35,677 bases of DNA. Source: Thermoplasmata archaeon (lineage in GTDB: Archaea > Thermoplasmatota > JAKEGO01). The notes under the pieces are model-generated. The model did not search any database and had not been told where the DNA came from. It saw nothing but the letters and a program-made list of their open reading frames with translations. The stretch spans positions 1 to 35,677 of the forward strand of contig JAKEGO010000020.1 in the NCBI GenBank assembly GCA_022615805.1. Reading direction: 5' to 3'. Below, piece after piece: positions 16,701-23,863 of the stretch. How positions within the stretch are numbered: position 1 is the stretch's first letter; every line of letters starts with the position of its first letter. Position numbers and translations under genes: made by a program.

Positions 16701-16970
16701 CGCGGCCTGCATGCCGGAGATGCCGCCGCCGACTATGAGGACGTCGGCGTCGATGCGCCTTCCCGCCCTGCGAAGCTTGTACTCTGCGACGACTTCGGGC
16801 TCCGCCTCCCCGTGCATCGCGTCTTCGAGCATCGTCAGCTCGGGGACCTGTATCAGGTAATCGTCTTCCAGGGGCACATCGTCGTAGTACTGCGGTATGA
16901 CGTCGGTCCCTTCCATCACGTCCACGGGGGTCTCGCACTCCCCGGCCTTCGTCTCACCGGGAAAGGGCAT
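13746..16970 (-). CDS. hdrA: Double-length HdrA, flavin-binding electron-bifurcating subunit (paralogue 1)
   Basis: At 1074 residues this is far longer than methanogen HdrA (about 650) and contains two HdrA-like flavin regions. A unique 72-residue acidic leader precedes the first FAD motif (VLIVGGGISGMQAALD, 77-92). The HdrA signature FPTNDCSIC (120-128), two [4Fe-4S] motifs (Cys177-187 and Cys224-234), YCSRVCCMYATKEA (330-343) and VCHCGKN (523-529) follow. A second FAD motif (LIVGGGLAGM, 660-669) and a C-terminal two-cluster ferredoxin (Cys1008-1047) complete it. HdrA carries the FAD that splits electron pairs between ferredoxin and a second acceptor in Hdr complexes. In the second half the expected CC pair is altered (CCRVGC, 821-826). 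It overlaps korC by 17 bases. Confidence 0.93.
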   Translation of the reverse strand: MPFPGETKAGECETPVDVMEGTDVIPQYYDDVPLEDDYLIQVPELTMLEDAMHGEAEPEVVAEYKLRRAGRRIDADVLIVGGGISGMQAALDIADKGYRVVLLDKTSTIGGNMVKLDKTFPTNDCSICTSAPKMVEVSRHPNIRLMTYTEIQSLEGETGNFTAHVFRKSKYVDPEKCTGCDDCVPVCPVEVVSGFEEGLSRRKAIYIEFPQAVPIVYTIDYENCVGCGSCERVCEPGAISFLEKSEDIEVHVGSVIVATGYELFEPLEMRKEYGYGKYPNVITAMQFERLLSSFGPTEGKVKRPSDGQRPKSVAWIQCVGSRSKQLGFPYCSRVCCMYATKEAAIAKEADPDIDVSIFYMDLRAYGKDFQQYYDKAKDAGVEYIRARPSSVFENDDGSISIRYMDTHTREVKDRTVDLLVLSTAIIPSKENARLAGVLGIGVDESGFFETGSIMEDPIQSSRPGVFLAGCDQGPKDIPDSVAMASGAAAKAMAAIVDREKAEPAPLPVERQVTGETPRVGVFVCHCGKNIHGFLDTEAVAAYARDLPYVDFATDVMFACSEDTIKSIRDKVREEGLNRVIVAACSPVTHGGLFQDTLVEAGLNKYLFEFANIRQHCSWVHSGNRSTATAKARDLVRMAVHKSALLEPLTQEEVSVTPAVLIVGGGLAGMRTALALAEMHVRSYVVEKEPELGGILRRLHTLFPLDLEADQVIGPLADRVWNNEYIEVLTSSTLDEVDGFIGNFEARISTPLGERTIPFGTAVIASGFDEIDLTGRYGYGSSDRVMTQTELEERLKAGDLPPVRSVVMINCAGAMEPERPWCCRVGCGVSIKNARLLKERNPGADVHILYRDIRMFGKDEEEYFTDVIENKRVKIVRYGLDRAPEVSVDGDGNVMVRVHDEIYGDDLEIPADLVVLTAQTEGSVSVDRLMEMFKIPSGPGRFLIEAHAKIRPLDFATDGVYFCGSAHYPKNLADTIAQAEGAASRAAIPIMKGRLVLEGITASVDKETCVGCGLCVAACPYVAIDLQDGKAVVNNALCKGCGLCSATCRSGAIQQRGFNDNQILSMIKGALHEVV

Positions 16971-17493
16971 CCTTACCAGCCTCGTATCCCTTCTTGAACG
17001 CGTTCACGTTGAGCTCGGCGAACCTCTTGGGGACGCTGTCGAGCACCGCCTTCCTCATGGCATCCTCGTCGAACAGGTCGTATATGCCGGTCATCGCCCC
17101 CACCATGGCGATGTTGGTCACTATCTTGTTCCCGAGGTCCTCTGCGATCTTCTGGACCCGCACCTCGAAGACCGGACGCCCTAGGTCGTGTTTCGGCACC
17201 AGGTCCGGATCGACGATGACGACCGTGTCGGGCCTCACGTCCCCCTTGTAGGTGTCGAACGCCTCCTGGGCGATCGCCACGAACAGGTCGACGCCGGTCG
17301 GGCGGGGGTAGCCGATCGGTTCGTCCGAGATTATGACCTCCGAGCGGGCGGCGCCGCCCCTGGCCTCCGGGCCGTACGATTGGCTCTGCACGGCGTTGTA
17401 CGGGCCGAACACGCATGCCGCCTTCCCGACGATGAACCCCGCGAGGATGACCCCCTGGCCACCGAACCCGGCGATCCTGATCTCGCGCTTCAT
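16954..17493 (-). CDS. korC: 2-oxoglutarate:ferredoxin oxidoreductase gamma subunit
   Basis: The 179-residue gamma subunit of the 2-oxoacid:ferredoxin oxidoreductase family. It begins MKREIRIAGFGGQGVILAG and has SQSYGPEARGGAARSEVIIS, both typical of KorC/VorC-type subunits. Together with KorA, KorB and KorD it forms an enzyme that interconverts 2-oxoglutarate plus CoA with succinyl-CoA, CO2 and reduced ferredoxin. The start is ATG 17493 (ATGA overlap with the korB stop); the longer open frame upstream runs into korB. Its 3' end overlaps hdrA by 17 bases, so ferredoxin-linked catalysis and the Hdr flavoprotein are translated in step. Confidence 0.93.
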   Translation of the reverse strand: MKREIRIAGFGGQGVILAGFIVGKAACVFGPYNAVQSQSYGPEARGGAARSEVIISDEPIGYPRPTGVDLFVAIAQEAFDTYKGDVRPDTVVIVDPDLVPKHDLGRPVFEVRVQKIAEDLGNKIVTNIAMVGAMTGIYDLFDEDAMRKAVLDSVPKRFAELNVNAFKKGYEAGKDALSR

Positions 17494-18377
17494 TCCGCAC
17501 CACCCCCGCCCCACTTCGCGTCATCGTTGGCCATGAGCTTCTTCACCATCCGGTCGTATGCCTCGAAGAAGCCGGGCTTCTCGGCCTTCTGGAAGATACC
17601 GATGAGGAACTTCTCCTTCACCGCCGCCTTCTCCTCCTCGGTCCCGTACCTCATCGTCTTCTCGTAGTCCTCGATGAGGATGGTGTTCTGCTCGTACCAG
17701 GCCCAAAGCTGGTCGATCTCCCCCAGCTTGTTGCGACGCCCGTAGGCGGTCGGGCAGGGGGACATGAGCTCTATGAGCGCGAACCCTGGGGTCTGTATCC
17801 CCTCCTTGATCGACTTGATGGGCTGGTAGGGGTAGAATATCGGCCACCGTGCGACGTATGCGGCGCCCAGGGCCGTCGCGAGCTCGCTGATGTTGAACGG
17901 CTGCTCGATGTTCCCGTAAGGGGCGGTGGTCGCGATGCTCCCCTTCGGCGCCGTCGGCGCGAGCTGCCCGCCCGTCATCCCGTAGATGAAGTTGTTGAGC
18001 AGGATGACGGTCATGTCTATGTTGCGCCGCGCGGCGTGGATGAAGTGGTTGCCGCCGATGCCCGTGCAGTCGCCGTCCCCCGTGAAGACGATCACGTGCA
18101 TGTCGGGGTTCGCGGCCTTGATCCCGGTGGCGAAGGCCAGCGCCCTCCCGTGCGTCGTGTGGAGGCCGTCGGCGTTGATGTAACCCGGGATCCTCGACGA
18201 GCACCCGATGCCGGAGGCGAGCGCCACGTCGTCCATGTTTATCCCGAGCTCCTCTATGGCCCAGAAGGTGTAGTCGATGGCGTTCCCGTGGCCGCAGCCG
18301 TTGCAGAATATCGTCGGGAGCATCCCGTCCCGAAGGTATTTCCTCCGGATCTCGTTGGCGTCGATCATCTCGCTCAT
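17490..18377 (-). CDS. korB: 2-oxoglutarate:ferredoxin oxidoreductase beta (TPP) subunit
   Basis: A 295-residue subunit that binds thiamine diphosphate and a [4Fe-4S] cluster. The sequence shows FCNGCGHGN near the N-terminus, GIGCSSRIPGY, THGRALAFATGIK and the TPP/Mg signature GDGDCTGIGG...ILLNNFIYGMTGGQ. The start is ATG 18377, which overlaps the korA stop as ATGA and has GGTGAGGAC upstream; an upstream extension of the frame lies inside korA and is not coding. Substrate choice (2-oxoglutarate rather than another 2-oxoacid) is inferred from similarity to KorB and from the neighbouring fumarate reductase and succinyl-CoA synthetase. Confidence 0.94.
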   Translation of the reverse strand: MSEMIDANEIRRKYLRDGMLPTIFCNGCGHGNAIDYTFWAIEELGINMDDVALASGIGCSSRIPGYINADGLHTTHGRALAFATGIKAANPDMHVIVFTGDGDCTGIGGNHFIHAARRNIDMTVILLNNFIYGMTGGQLAPTAPKGSIATTAPYGNIEQPFNISELATALGAAYVARWPIFYPYQPIKSIKEGIQTPGFALIELMSPCPTAYGRRNKLGEIDQLWAWYEQNTILIEDYEKTMRYGTEEEKAAVKEKFLIGIFQKAEKPGFFEAYDRMVKKLMANDDAKWGGGGAE

Positions 18378-19558
18378 GTCCTCACCCCCAGGTACTCCGC
18401 CAGCTCGTGCGGCAGGTGCATCTCGCCCCCGATCTTTGGGGCCATTACGACCTCGCAGGCCTGGTCGGTGTACTCCCGGATCGGATGGTAGATCTGCCCC
18501 AGGTTCATCTCGGGGACGATTATCCGCTCCACCTTCTTGGACACTGCCATTATCTCGTCGCGCGGGAACGGCCACACCGTTTTAAGGCGGAGCATGCCTG
18601 CCTTTATCCCCGCCTTGCGCGCATCCATGACGGCGCTCCTCGCGGGCCTCGCGGACGCGCCGTACGTGACGAAGGCGACCTCGGCGTCGTCCATCATCAC
18701 CTCCTCGATGTTGACGAACCGCTTCCTGTCGTCGGTTATCTTCTCGATTATCCTCATGACGAGCCTCTCGTGGTCAGGCTGCTTGTCGGTCCTCGGGAAG
18801 CCCTTCTCGTTGTGCGTCAGGCCCGTGACGTAGGTGTGATACCCCGTGCCGAAGGCGGCGAAGTCCGGGACCTTGCTGCCGTCGATCTGCGAGGGGGCGA
18901 ACGGGAGGAACTCGCCAGGCGGCAACTTCGGCGTCCGTCGCTCGACGAGCTCGATCTCGTCCTCGTCGGGTATCACCAGCTTCTCGCGGAGGTGGCCGAT
19001 CTCGCCGTCGGTCATCACGCAGACCGGGTGGCGGTACCTCTCCGAGAGGTTGATCGCCTCGATGGTCATGTCGAGGCACTCCTGGACCGTGCTCGGGGCC
19101 AGAGCGATGGCCTCCATGTCGCCATGGGAGCCCCAGCGGACCTGCATCATGTCCCCCTGTGCGCCGAGCGTCGGCTGACCGGTTGACGGGCCCGTCCTCT
19201 GAACGTTGGCGATGACGCACGGCGTCTCCGTCATGATCGCGTATCCGTAGTTCTCCATCATCAGCGAGAACCCGGGCCCCGAGGTGGCGGTCATGGCCTT
19301 GACGCCGCCCCACGCCGCGCCGATCACGGCGGCGATGCTGCCGATCTCGTCCTCCATCTGGATGAATGTGCCGCCGACGCGGGGGAGCAGCCGGGCCATC
19401 CCCTCCGCTACCTCCGACGCTGGCGTTATCGGGTATCCCCCGAAGAAGGAAACGCCGGCCACGAGCCCGCCGTAGGCCACGGCCATGTCGCCCTGGATGA
19501 ACTGCACCTTGTCTCCCAGAACCTTCCTGATGCGCACGGGGTCGCGTTGGTATTTCAT
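18374..19558 (-). CDS. korA: 2-oxoglutarate:ferredoxin oxidoreductase alpha subunit
   Basis: A 394-residue alpha subunit that binds the pyrimidine end of TPP and the 2-oxoacid. Motifs are FFGGYPITPASEVAEGM, TATSGPGFSLMMEN, NVQRTGPSTGQPT and the C-terminal VPEMNLGQIYHPIREY, all typical of KorA. The start is ATG 19558, overlapping the korD stop as ATGA. It is coupled to korB by a second ATGA overlap. The order D-A-B-C is common in archaea. Confidence 0.95.
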   Translation of the reverse strand: MKYQRDPVRIRKVLGDKVQFIQGDMAVAYGGLVAGVSFFGGYPITPASEVAEGMARLLPRVGGTFIQMEDEIGSIAAVIGAAWGGVKAMTATSGPGFSLMMENYGYAIMTETPCVIANVQRTGPSTGQPTLGAQGDMMQVRWGSHGDMEAIALAPSTVQECLDMTIEAINLSERYRHPVCVMTDGEIGHLREKLVIPDEDEIELVERRTPKLPPGEFLPFAPSQIDGSKVPDFAAFGTGYHTYVTGLTHNEKGFPRTDKQPDHERLVMRIIEKITDDRKRFVNIEEVMMDDAEVAFVTYGASARPARSAVMDARKAGIKAGMLRLKTVWPFPRDEIMAVSKKVERIIVPEMNLGQIYHPIREYTDQACEVVMAPKIGGEMHLPHELAEYLGVRT

Positions 19559-19812
19559 CGCGCCACACCTCCTAGGATGAGCTTCTGCTTCTGGACCCGC
19601 TCCTCGCCCGCCTCCTGGGTCACCGTGATGGCGAAGTCGGGACATATCAGCTCGCAGAGGCGGCAGAAGTTGCACTCGTTCTCCTCCTTGAGCCTTGGCG
19701 GGTAGACCCCTTTCTTGTTAAGGTCCTTCGACTTCTCGAGCGAGCTGGTCGGGCAGCGATTGATACAGAGCTCGCAGCCCTTGCACCAGTCCTCGATGAT
19801 CGTTATGGTCAT
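19555..19812 (-). CDS. korD: 2-oxoglutarate:ferredoxin oxidoreductase delta (ferredoxin) subunit
   Basis: An 85-residue two-cluster ferredoxin subunit beginning MTITIIEDWCKGC. The first cluster uses Cys10, 13, 16 and 20, the second Cys47, 50, 53 and 57, separated by a KKGVYPPRL linker typical of KorD. The ATG at 19812 lies 11 bases after the frdA stop. It carries electrons between the KorAB active site and external ferredoxin. The frame remains open upstream, but that stretch is the shadow of frdA. Confidence 0.93.
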   Translation of the reverse strand: MTITIIEDWCKGCELCINRCPTSSLEKSKDLNKKGVYPPRLKEENECNFCRLCELICPDFAITVTQEAGEERVQKQKLILGGVAR

Positions 19813-19823
19813 CCTTCGCCACC

Positions 19824-21470
19824 TCACAGTATGTCCAGGGCCCTCGCGAGGGCTTGATGGCCCCGGTACTCGGGTAGTATCATCGGGGCCGTCCCCTTCG
19901 GGGCGATCCCGGCCTCGTCGAGCATCCTGTTGTACTCGTCTATGTGCTTCAGGCTGAGCCTGCCGACCTTGCGCGTCCTCACGTACTCGGCGGTCCGGAT
20001 GCCCGCCCGTCTGCCGAAGACGTTGAAGTCGAGCAGCGAGTTCCCCATGAGCCTGTTCTTCCCGTGGACCCCGCCCGTCACCTCCCCCGCGCCGAAGAGC
20101 CCGGGTATCCGGGTCTCGGTCCGATCGTTCGTCTCCACGCCGCCGTTCTGGTAGTGGAGGGTTGGGTAGACCAGTATCGGGTGCTTCGTCATGTCGATGC
20201 CGAAGCGCTTGAACTTCCTGACCTCGCCTGCAAGCTTCCTCTCGATCGTCCCCTTTCCGTGTATCACGTCGATCATGGGCGAGTCCAGCCATACGCCGGG
20301 CATGCCCGTCGGGGTGACCAGGCCGCGGTCCTCCTCGCACTCGCGGATGAAGGACGCGGATTCGACGTCCCTTGGCTCGAGCGGGAACACGAAGGGGTCG
20401 CCGAACCTGTTGAGCGGCTTGGCCCCGAGGCCCCTCACCTTCTCGGTCGTGAGGATGCCGACCACGGCCTCCGGGTAGGCGTCCCCGGTCGGGTGGATCT
20501 GGATCGTGTCGAGGTCGAGCAGGTTCGCGCCGACGTGGTACGCCATGACGAGGCCGTCGCCGGTTGCGCCGTAGTGGTTGGTCGTCGGGTAGTTGCTCAG
20601 GTGGAGTCGCCCCGAGCCGCCCGTCGCGAGGATGGTCGCCTTCGCCCTGATGACATGGTGCTCCTTGGTCTCCAGGTTGAACGCGACCCCGCCCGCCACC
20701 GCCCCCTTGTCGTCGAGGAGCAGCTCCACGACCGGGCAGAATTCGAGGACCGGGATCTCCAGGTTGCGCGCGTGGTCCCTTATGTTCCTCATCATCTCCA
20801 TGCCCGTGTAGTCCTTCGCACTGTGCATCCTGTTCCTCGACGTGCCGCCGCCCGAGAGCTCCTGGAACTCGCCGTCGTCCATGCGGTCGTACATGACACC
20901 GAGGTCGAGGTGCCACCTCAGTATCTTCGGGGCGTCCATTGCGAGGGCACGGGCCATCTCCGGCTTGTTGGTGAAGTGGCCGCCGCCGTAGATGTCCAGG
21001 TAGTGGATCAGCGGACTGTCCACGCCCCTGTCGGCGGCCTGGATGCCCCCCTGGGCCATCATCGAGTTGGCGTCGCCGTGGCGGAGCTTCGTCGCGATGA
21101 GTATCCTGTCCACCGGGACGCCCGATTCGTGGGCGAAGATCGCGGCGACCGTCCCGGCGCCGCCGCCGCCGATGATGAGGATGTCGACATCGTGGTCGAT
21201 GTGACCGAGGTCGACGGCCCGAGGGTCGAGGACGGGGCGCGCCTCGAGGAGGTCGACGATGCCATTGTACATGAGAAGGCCCGCATCCGTGCCGACGCGC
21301 ACCTCGCGGCGGGTGCCCTCCATGTAGTCGGGGTGGAACCTCCTCAACATGTCCTCGCGCTGCTCCATGGACATGGGTTCGATGGCCCGCTCGATGTTCT
21401 CGGCCCGCTTCTCCTCCACGAGCCGGATCGAATCCATCATGTATTCAGGGTAACCGCTCTCGAGCTTCAT
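19824..21470 (-). CDS. frdA: Fumarate reductase/succinate dehydrogenase flavoprotein, TfrA-like
   Basis: A 548-residue flavoprotein of the FrdA/SdhA/L-aspartate-oxidase family that interconverts fumarate and succinate. An extended N-terminus (about 95 residues) precedes the FAD motif ILIIGGGGAGTVAA. Catalytic features are intact: IQIHPTGD, TEKVRGLGA with the active-site arginine, YPTLHYQNGG, and GKNRLMGNSLLDFNVFGRRAG. The position of the histidine that usually binds FAD covalently is Asn135 (DANSMMAQGG), so FAD is probably non-covalent. It follows frdB with no gap. The absence of any membrane anchor in the operon and the adjacent HdrB/HdrC point to a soluble, thiol:fumarate-reductase-like system. 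Aspartate oxidation is less likely given the partner subunits. Confidence 0.9.
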   Translation of the reverse strand: MKLESGYPEYMMDSIRLVEEKRAENIERAIEPMSMEQREDMLRRFHPDYMEGTRREVRVGTDAGLLMYNGIVDLLEARPVLDPRAVDLGHIDHDVDILIIGGGGAGTVAAIFAHESGVPVDRILIATKLRHGDANSMMAQGGIQAADRGVDSPLIHYLDIYGGGHFTNKPEMARALAMDAPKILRWHLDLGVMYDRMDDGEFQELSGGGTSRNRMHSAKDYTGMEMMRNIRDHARNLEIPVLEFCPVVELLLDDKGAVAGGVAFNLETKEHHVIRAKATILATGGSGRLHLSNYPTTNHYGATGDGLVMAYHVGANLLDLDTIQIHPTGDAYPEAVVGILTTEKVRGLGAKPLNRFGDPFVFPLEPRDVESASFIRECEEDRGLVTPTGMPGVWLDSPMIDVIHGKGTIERKLAGEVRKFKRFGIDMTKHPILVYPTLHYQNGGVETNDRTETRIPGLFGAGEVTGGVHGKNRLMGNSLLDFNVFGRRAGIRTAEYVRTRKVGRLSLKHIDEYNRMLDEAGIAPKGTAPMILPEYRGHQALARALDIL

Positions 21471-22229
21471 TCAATGGCCCCCCTTGACATCGTCGCCGCT
21501 GGCCTCGATCTTCAACGCCTTGTAACGCCGCCTCAACTCCGCCTCGTCCATGTTGACGAGCTCGTCCATGTCGGCGTCGTACTTGCCTGACTCGATCTCG
21601 CGGAGGCGCGCCTCCAGGTCCCTGGACGGCGGGTCCAGGTACTTGCCGTTGAGCCTGCGCGCGAGCTGCGCGACGTGGTAGTGCTTGATGTCCGCCGGGC
21701 ACCGCATCGCGCACATGCCGCACTGTATGCAGTCGAAGGACAGCTCGGCGGCGCGCCTGATGTTCCCTCTGAGGGCGTTCTGTATGTACATCATCACCTG
21801 GATGTCCTGGGGGCATGACTTGGTGCACGTGTTGCAGGAGACGCAGCGGGCGATCTCGGGGTATATCGACAGTATCGTCGATTCCTCGGGCCTCACCTCG
21901 TCGATGTCGTACATCGCTTTCGAGGCCGGCACGAACGGTATCTGCACGAGGTACATGCCCTCCTCGACCAGCTGCTGGCATGCGAGGGCGAAGTGCAGCT
22001 TCTGCTCGTCCTCCTTCCTGTAGATCGTCGAGCAGGCGCCGCAGAAGCCGGCCCTGCAGCCGCAGCTCCTGATGAACTGGTACCCGGCGTACTCGATGGC
22101 CTTCATTATCGTGAACCCGACGGGGACGTCGTACTTCTTCCCCATGATGAAGATCTCGTAGGTGGGCGCCCCCTCCGGCGCCTCCGTCCCCTTTCCCGAA
22201 CGCGCTGCCGATGATCCGCTCTCGTACAT
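21471..22229 (-). CDS. frdB: Fumarate reductase/succinate dehydrogenase iron-sulfur subunit, TfrB N-terminal-like
   Basis: A 252-residue electron-transfer subunit. An N-terminal [2Fe-2S] domain uses Cys56, 58, 63, 66 and 84 (CGCRAGFCGAC). Two four-cysteine motifs follow: Cys129/132/135/139 (CVSCNTCTKSCP) and Cys167/170/173/177 (CIQCGMCAMRCP). Classical SdhB has a [3Fe-4S] cluster in the third place; here all four cysteines are present, implying [4Fe-4S]. Thiol:fumarate reductase TfrB has an SdhB-like part joined to a CCG-domain part; here that second part would be supplied by the separate HdrB encoded immediately upstream. AGGTGG precedes the ATG. Confidence 0.92.
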   Translation of the reverse strand: MYESGSSAARSGKGTEAPEGAPTYEIFIMGKKYDVPVGFTIMKAIEYAGYQFIRSCGCRAGFCGACSTIYRKEDEQKLHFALACQQLVEEGMYLVQIPFVPASKAMYDIDEVRPEESTILSIYPEIARCVSCNTCTKSCPQDIQVMMYIQNALRGNIRRAAELSFDCIQCGMCAMRCPADIKHYHVAQLARRLNGKYLDPPSRDLEARLREIESGKYDADMDELVNMDEAELRRRYKALKIEASGDDVKGGH

Positions 22230-22247
22230 CCTACCACCTCTCGCCGA

Positions 22248-23126
22248 TCACGATATGACCCCCTTCTCCCGCAGGAGGGGGATCGGGTCGACCGCGTGGG
22301 TCTCGAAGCCGCAGCTCCCGGTCCCGAGGCCGAATGCGACGGCCATGAGCTGCGTGTAGTACATGACGGGCACCTGGGAATAACCGTCGATGAGCTCCTC
22401 CGCCTCCTTGCCCCGGACGTCGAGGTTGAACCGGCAGAGAGGGCAGGAGAGCATGATGGCGTCCACTCCGCGCCCGAGGGCGTAGCTGGCGATCTTGCCG
22501 GCGCGCCTGGCGGTGGACTCCCTCTGCTCGATGGTCCGGTACGTGCCGCAGCACTCGACCTTGTACGGGTTGTCGACGACCTCGCCGCCGAGCGCGACGA
22601 TGAGGTCTGCAAGGATGCGCGGCTCCTCGGCATCGTCGATCGCGACCTCCCTGGGCCTCAGGAGCATGCACCCGTAGTAGGGCATGATCCGCATCCCCTT
22701 GAGCGGCCTCTTGACCTTCTTCCTCATGACGTCGAAACCGACCTCGTCCCTCAGGAACTCGAGGAGGTGCTGGACCTTAACCGTTCCTTTGTAATCGTTC
22801 TCACGGTCCATGAAGGCGTTGAGGGTGTCGAGGTCCGCCTTTCGCGCCTTGACCCTCGTGTCGGTCTGTTTCAGGGTGTTGGAGCACATGTCGCAGATGA
22901 CGACGACGCGCTGGTGCCCCTGGTCCTCGACATGGACGAGGTTCCTCAGGGGTGCGACGTGGTGCATGAGATCGTCGGTGGTGAGGGAGGATGCGACGCC
23001 GCAGCAGTTCCACTCGTCCATCTCCCTGAGCTCGTGCCCGAGGGCGCGGAGGACCGCGACCGCGGAGGACTCGAGGTTCTTCGCGGACGTCTTCATCGTG
23101 CAGCCGGGGTAGTACAGCAGTTCCAT
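22248..23126 (-). CDS. hdrB: HdrB, heterodisulfide reductase catalytic subunit family (copy 1)
   Basis: A 292-residue protein with two complete CCG domains. The ligand sets are Cys9, 41, 42, 78, 81 and Cys153, 192, 193, 228, 231, almost exactly the spacing of methanogen HdrB, where they hold two noncubane [4Fe-4S] clusters that cleave the CoM-CoB disulfide. Here it lies between hdrC and frdB, so the partner reaction may be fumarate reduction or a different disulfide. It could also correspond to the SdhE-type subunit of some succinate:quinone reductases. It starts four bases after the hdrC stop. Confidence 0.93.
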   Translation of the reverse strand: MELLYYPGCTMKTSAKNLESSAVAVLRALGHELREMDEWNCCGVASSLTTDDLMHHVAPLRNLVHVEDQGHQRVVVICDMCSNTLKQTDTRVKARKADLDTLNAFMDRENDYKGTVKVQHLLEFLRDEVGFDVMRKKVKRPLKGMRIMPYYGCMLLRPREVAIDDAEEPRILADLIVALGGEVVDNPYKVECCGTYRTIEQRESTARRAGKIASYALGRGVDAIMLSCPLCRFNLDVRGKEAEELIDGYSQVPVMYYTQLMAVAFGLGTGSCGFETHAVDPIPLLREKGVIS

Positions 23127-23130
23127 GGTA

Positions 23131-23562
23131 TCATCCGACGTTCTTCCTGAAGAGGCAGACGAAAGCCAGCTGCGGTATGCTGCGCTTCTCCTCCTCGGTG
23201 AGCCCGGTCATGTCCGTCTCGTCGATGTTGCTCCGGAGGACGATCTGCCGCAGGGCCTCCATGATCTTCGTGATGTTGAGGTCGCGGGGGCACCTCTCCG
23301 CGCACGTGAAGCAGGATGCGCACAACCATATCGTCTTCGAGCGGAGCACTTCCTTCCGGTCCATGATCACGTGTCGGAGGACCTCGTCGGGGGTCAGGTC
23401 CATCTCGTCGATGAAGGGGCACCCGGCGGCGCACGTGCCGCACTGGTAGCAACCGAACACGTTCTCGTCGCAGAGGTCCTGCAGCTCATCGATGAGAGTG
23501 CCCGATAACCTCGGGACCTTCTCCTGTGCGGCCTCCTCGCTCCTCCTGGATTCGGTCGCCAT
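23131..23562 (-). CDS. hdrC: HdrC, two-cluster iron-sulfur subunit (copy 1)
   Basis: A 143-residue HdrC-family protein, first gene of the 13.4-kb operon. Two [4Fe-4S] motifs: Cys38/41/44/48 (CYQCGTCAAGCP) and Cys81/84/87/91 (CASCFTCAERCP). HdrC relays electrons from HdrA to HdrB. The start is ATG 23562, with a GGAGG six bases upstream (23569-23573) and a TATA box about 70 bases upstream; the longer frame upstream is not needed. It reads MATESRRSEEAA, a short polar leader. Confidence 0.93.
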   Translation of the reverse strand: MATESRRSEEAAQEKVPRLSGTLIDELQDLCDENVFGCYQCGTCAAGCPFIDEMDLTPDEVLRHVIMDRKEVLRSKTIWLCASCFTCAERCPRDLNITKIMEALRQIVLRSNIDETDMTGLTEEEKRSIPQLAFVCLFRKNVG

Positions 23563-23630
23563 GATAGCCCTCCGTAATCGAATGGTGCAACAGCCCCTTC
23601 GCTGCCGTAGCAACCTGGATACCGTTTTTC

Positions 23631-23642
23631 CGTTATAAGGAT
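23631..23642 (-). promoter_or_regulatory. TATA-like box of the hdrC-to-flxA operon
   Basis: Minus-strand ATCCTTATAACG lies about 70 bases upstream of the hdrC ATG, giving a leader near 45 bases that contains the GGAGG ribosome binding site. The more distal AT-rich stretch (23670-23690) is an alternative. Confidence 0.5.
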
Positions 23643-23690
23643 TTGACGGTCGCGAACTGGTCCGATTTTGACATTTAATTGATATTTTTC

Positions 23691-23697
23691 AAAAAAA
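23691..23697 (-). terminator. T-tract, probable terminator of the glcD-to-hdrA operon
   Basis: Seven consecutive T on the minus strand, about 167 bases past the stop of the last gene, followed by further T-rich sequence. Archaeal termination often needs only a T-tract. A GC hairpin (GGCGGC / GCCGCC, 23794-23811) lies between it and the stop codon. Confidence 0.4.
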
Positions 23698-23863
23698 GGT
23701 ATCACATTGGCCAGTACCTGAGACCCGTTTTACCATTTTGCGAGTTATTACGGGTCGAATTCTCCCTCTCGGACGGAGACCCCCCCGCCAGTCGGCGGCT
23801 GAAGCGCCGCCCGCGGGACACGTAGCGGTGCATTGATGCGCCCGGGTACGGCGTACGCCGCGT

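Larger units (their letters stand above)
23563..23863. other. Intergenic region between the two Hdr operons
   Basis: A 301-base gap with no convincing gene. It contains the hdrC promoter (near 23631-23640), an AT-rich stretch at 23660-23700 including a seven-T tract on the minus strand, and a GC-rich hairpin at 23794-23811. It is the longest non-coding stretch in the window and the point where one operon ends and the next begins. Confidence 0.7.

Noticed and set aside
23394..23705. A 103-codon minus-strand frame starting upstream of hdrC
   Set aside because: It overlaps hdrC in another frame, has no ribosome binding site, and its second half is the Arg/Pro-rich shadow of hdrC.
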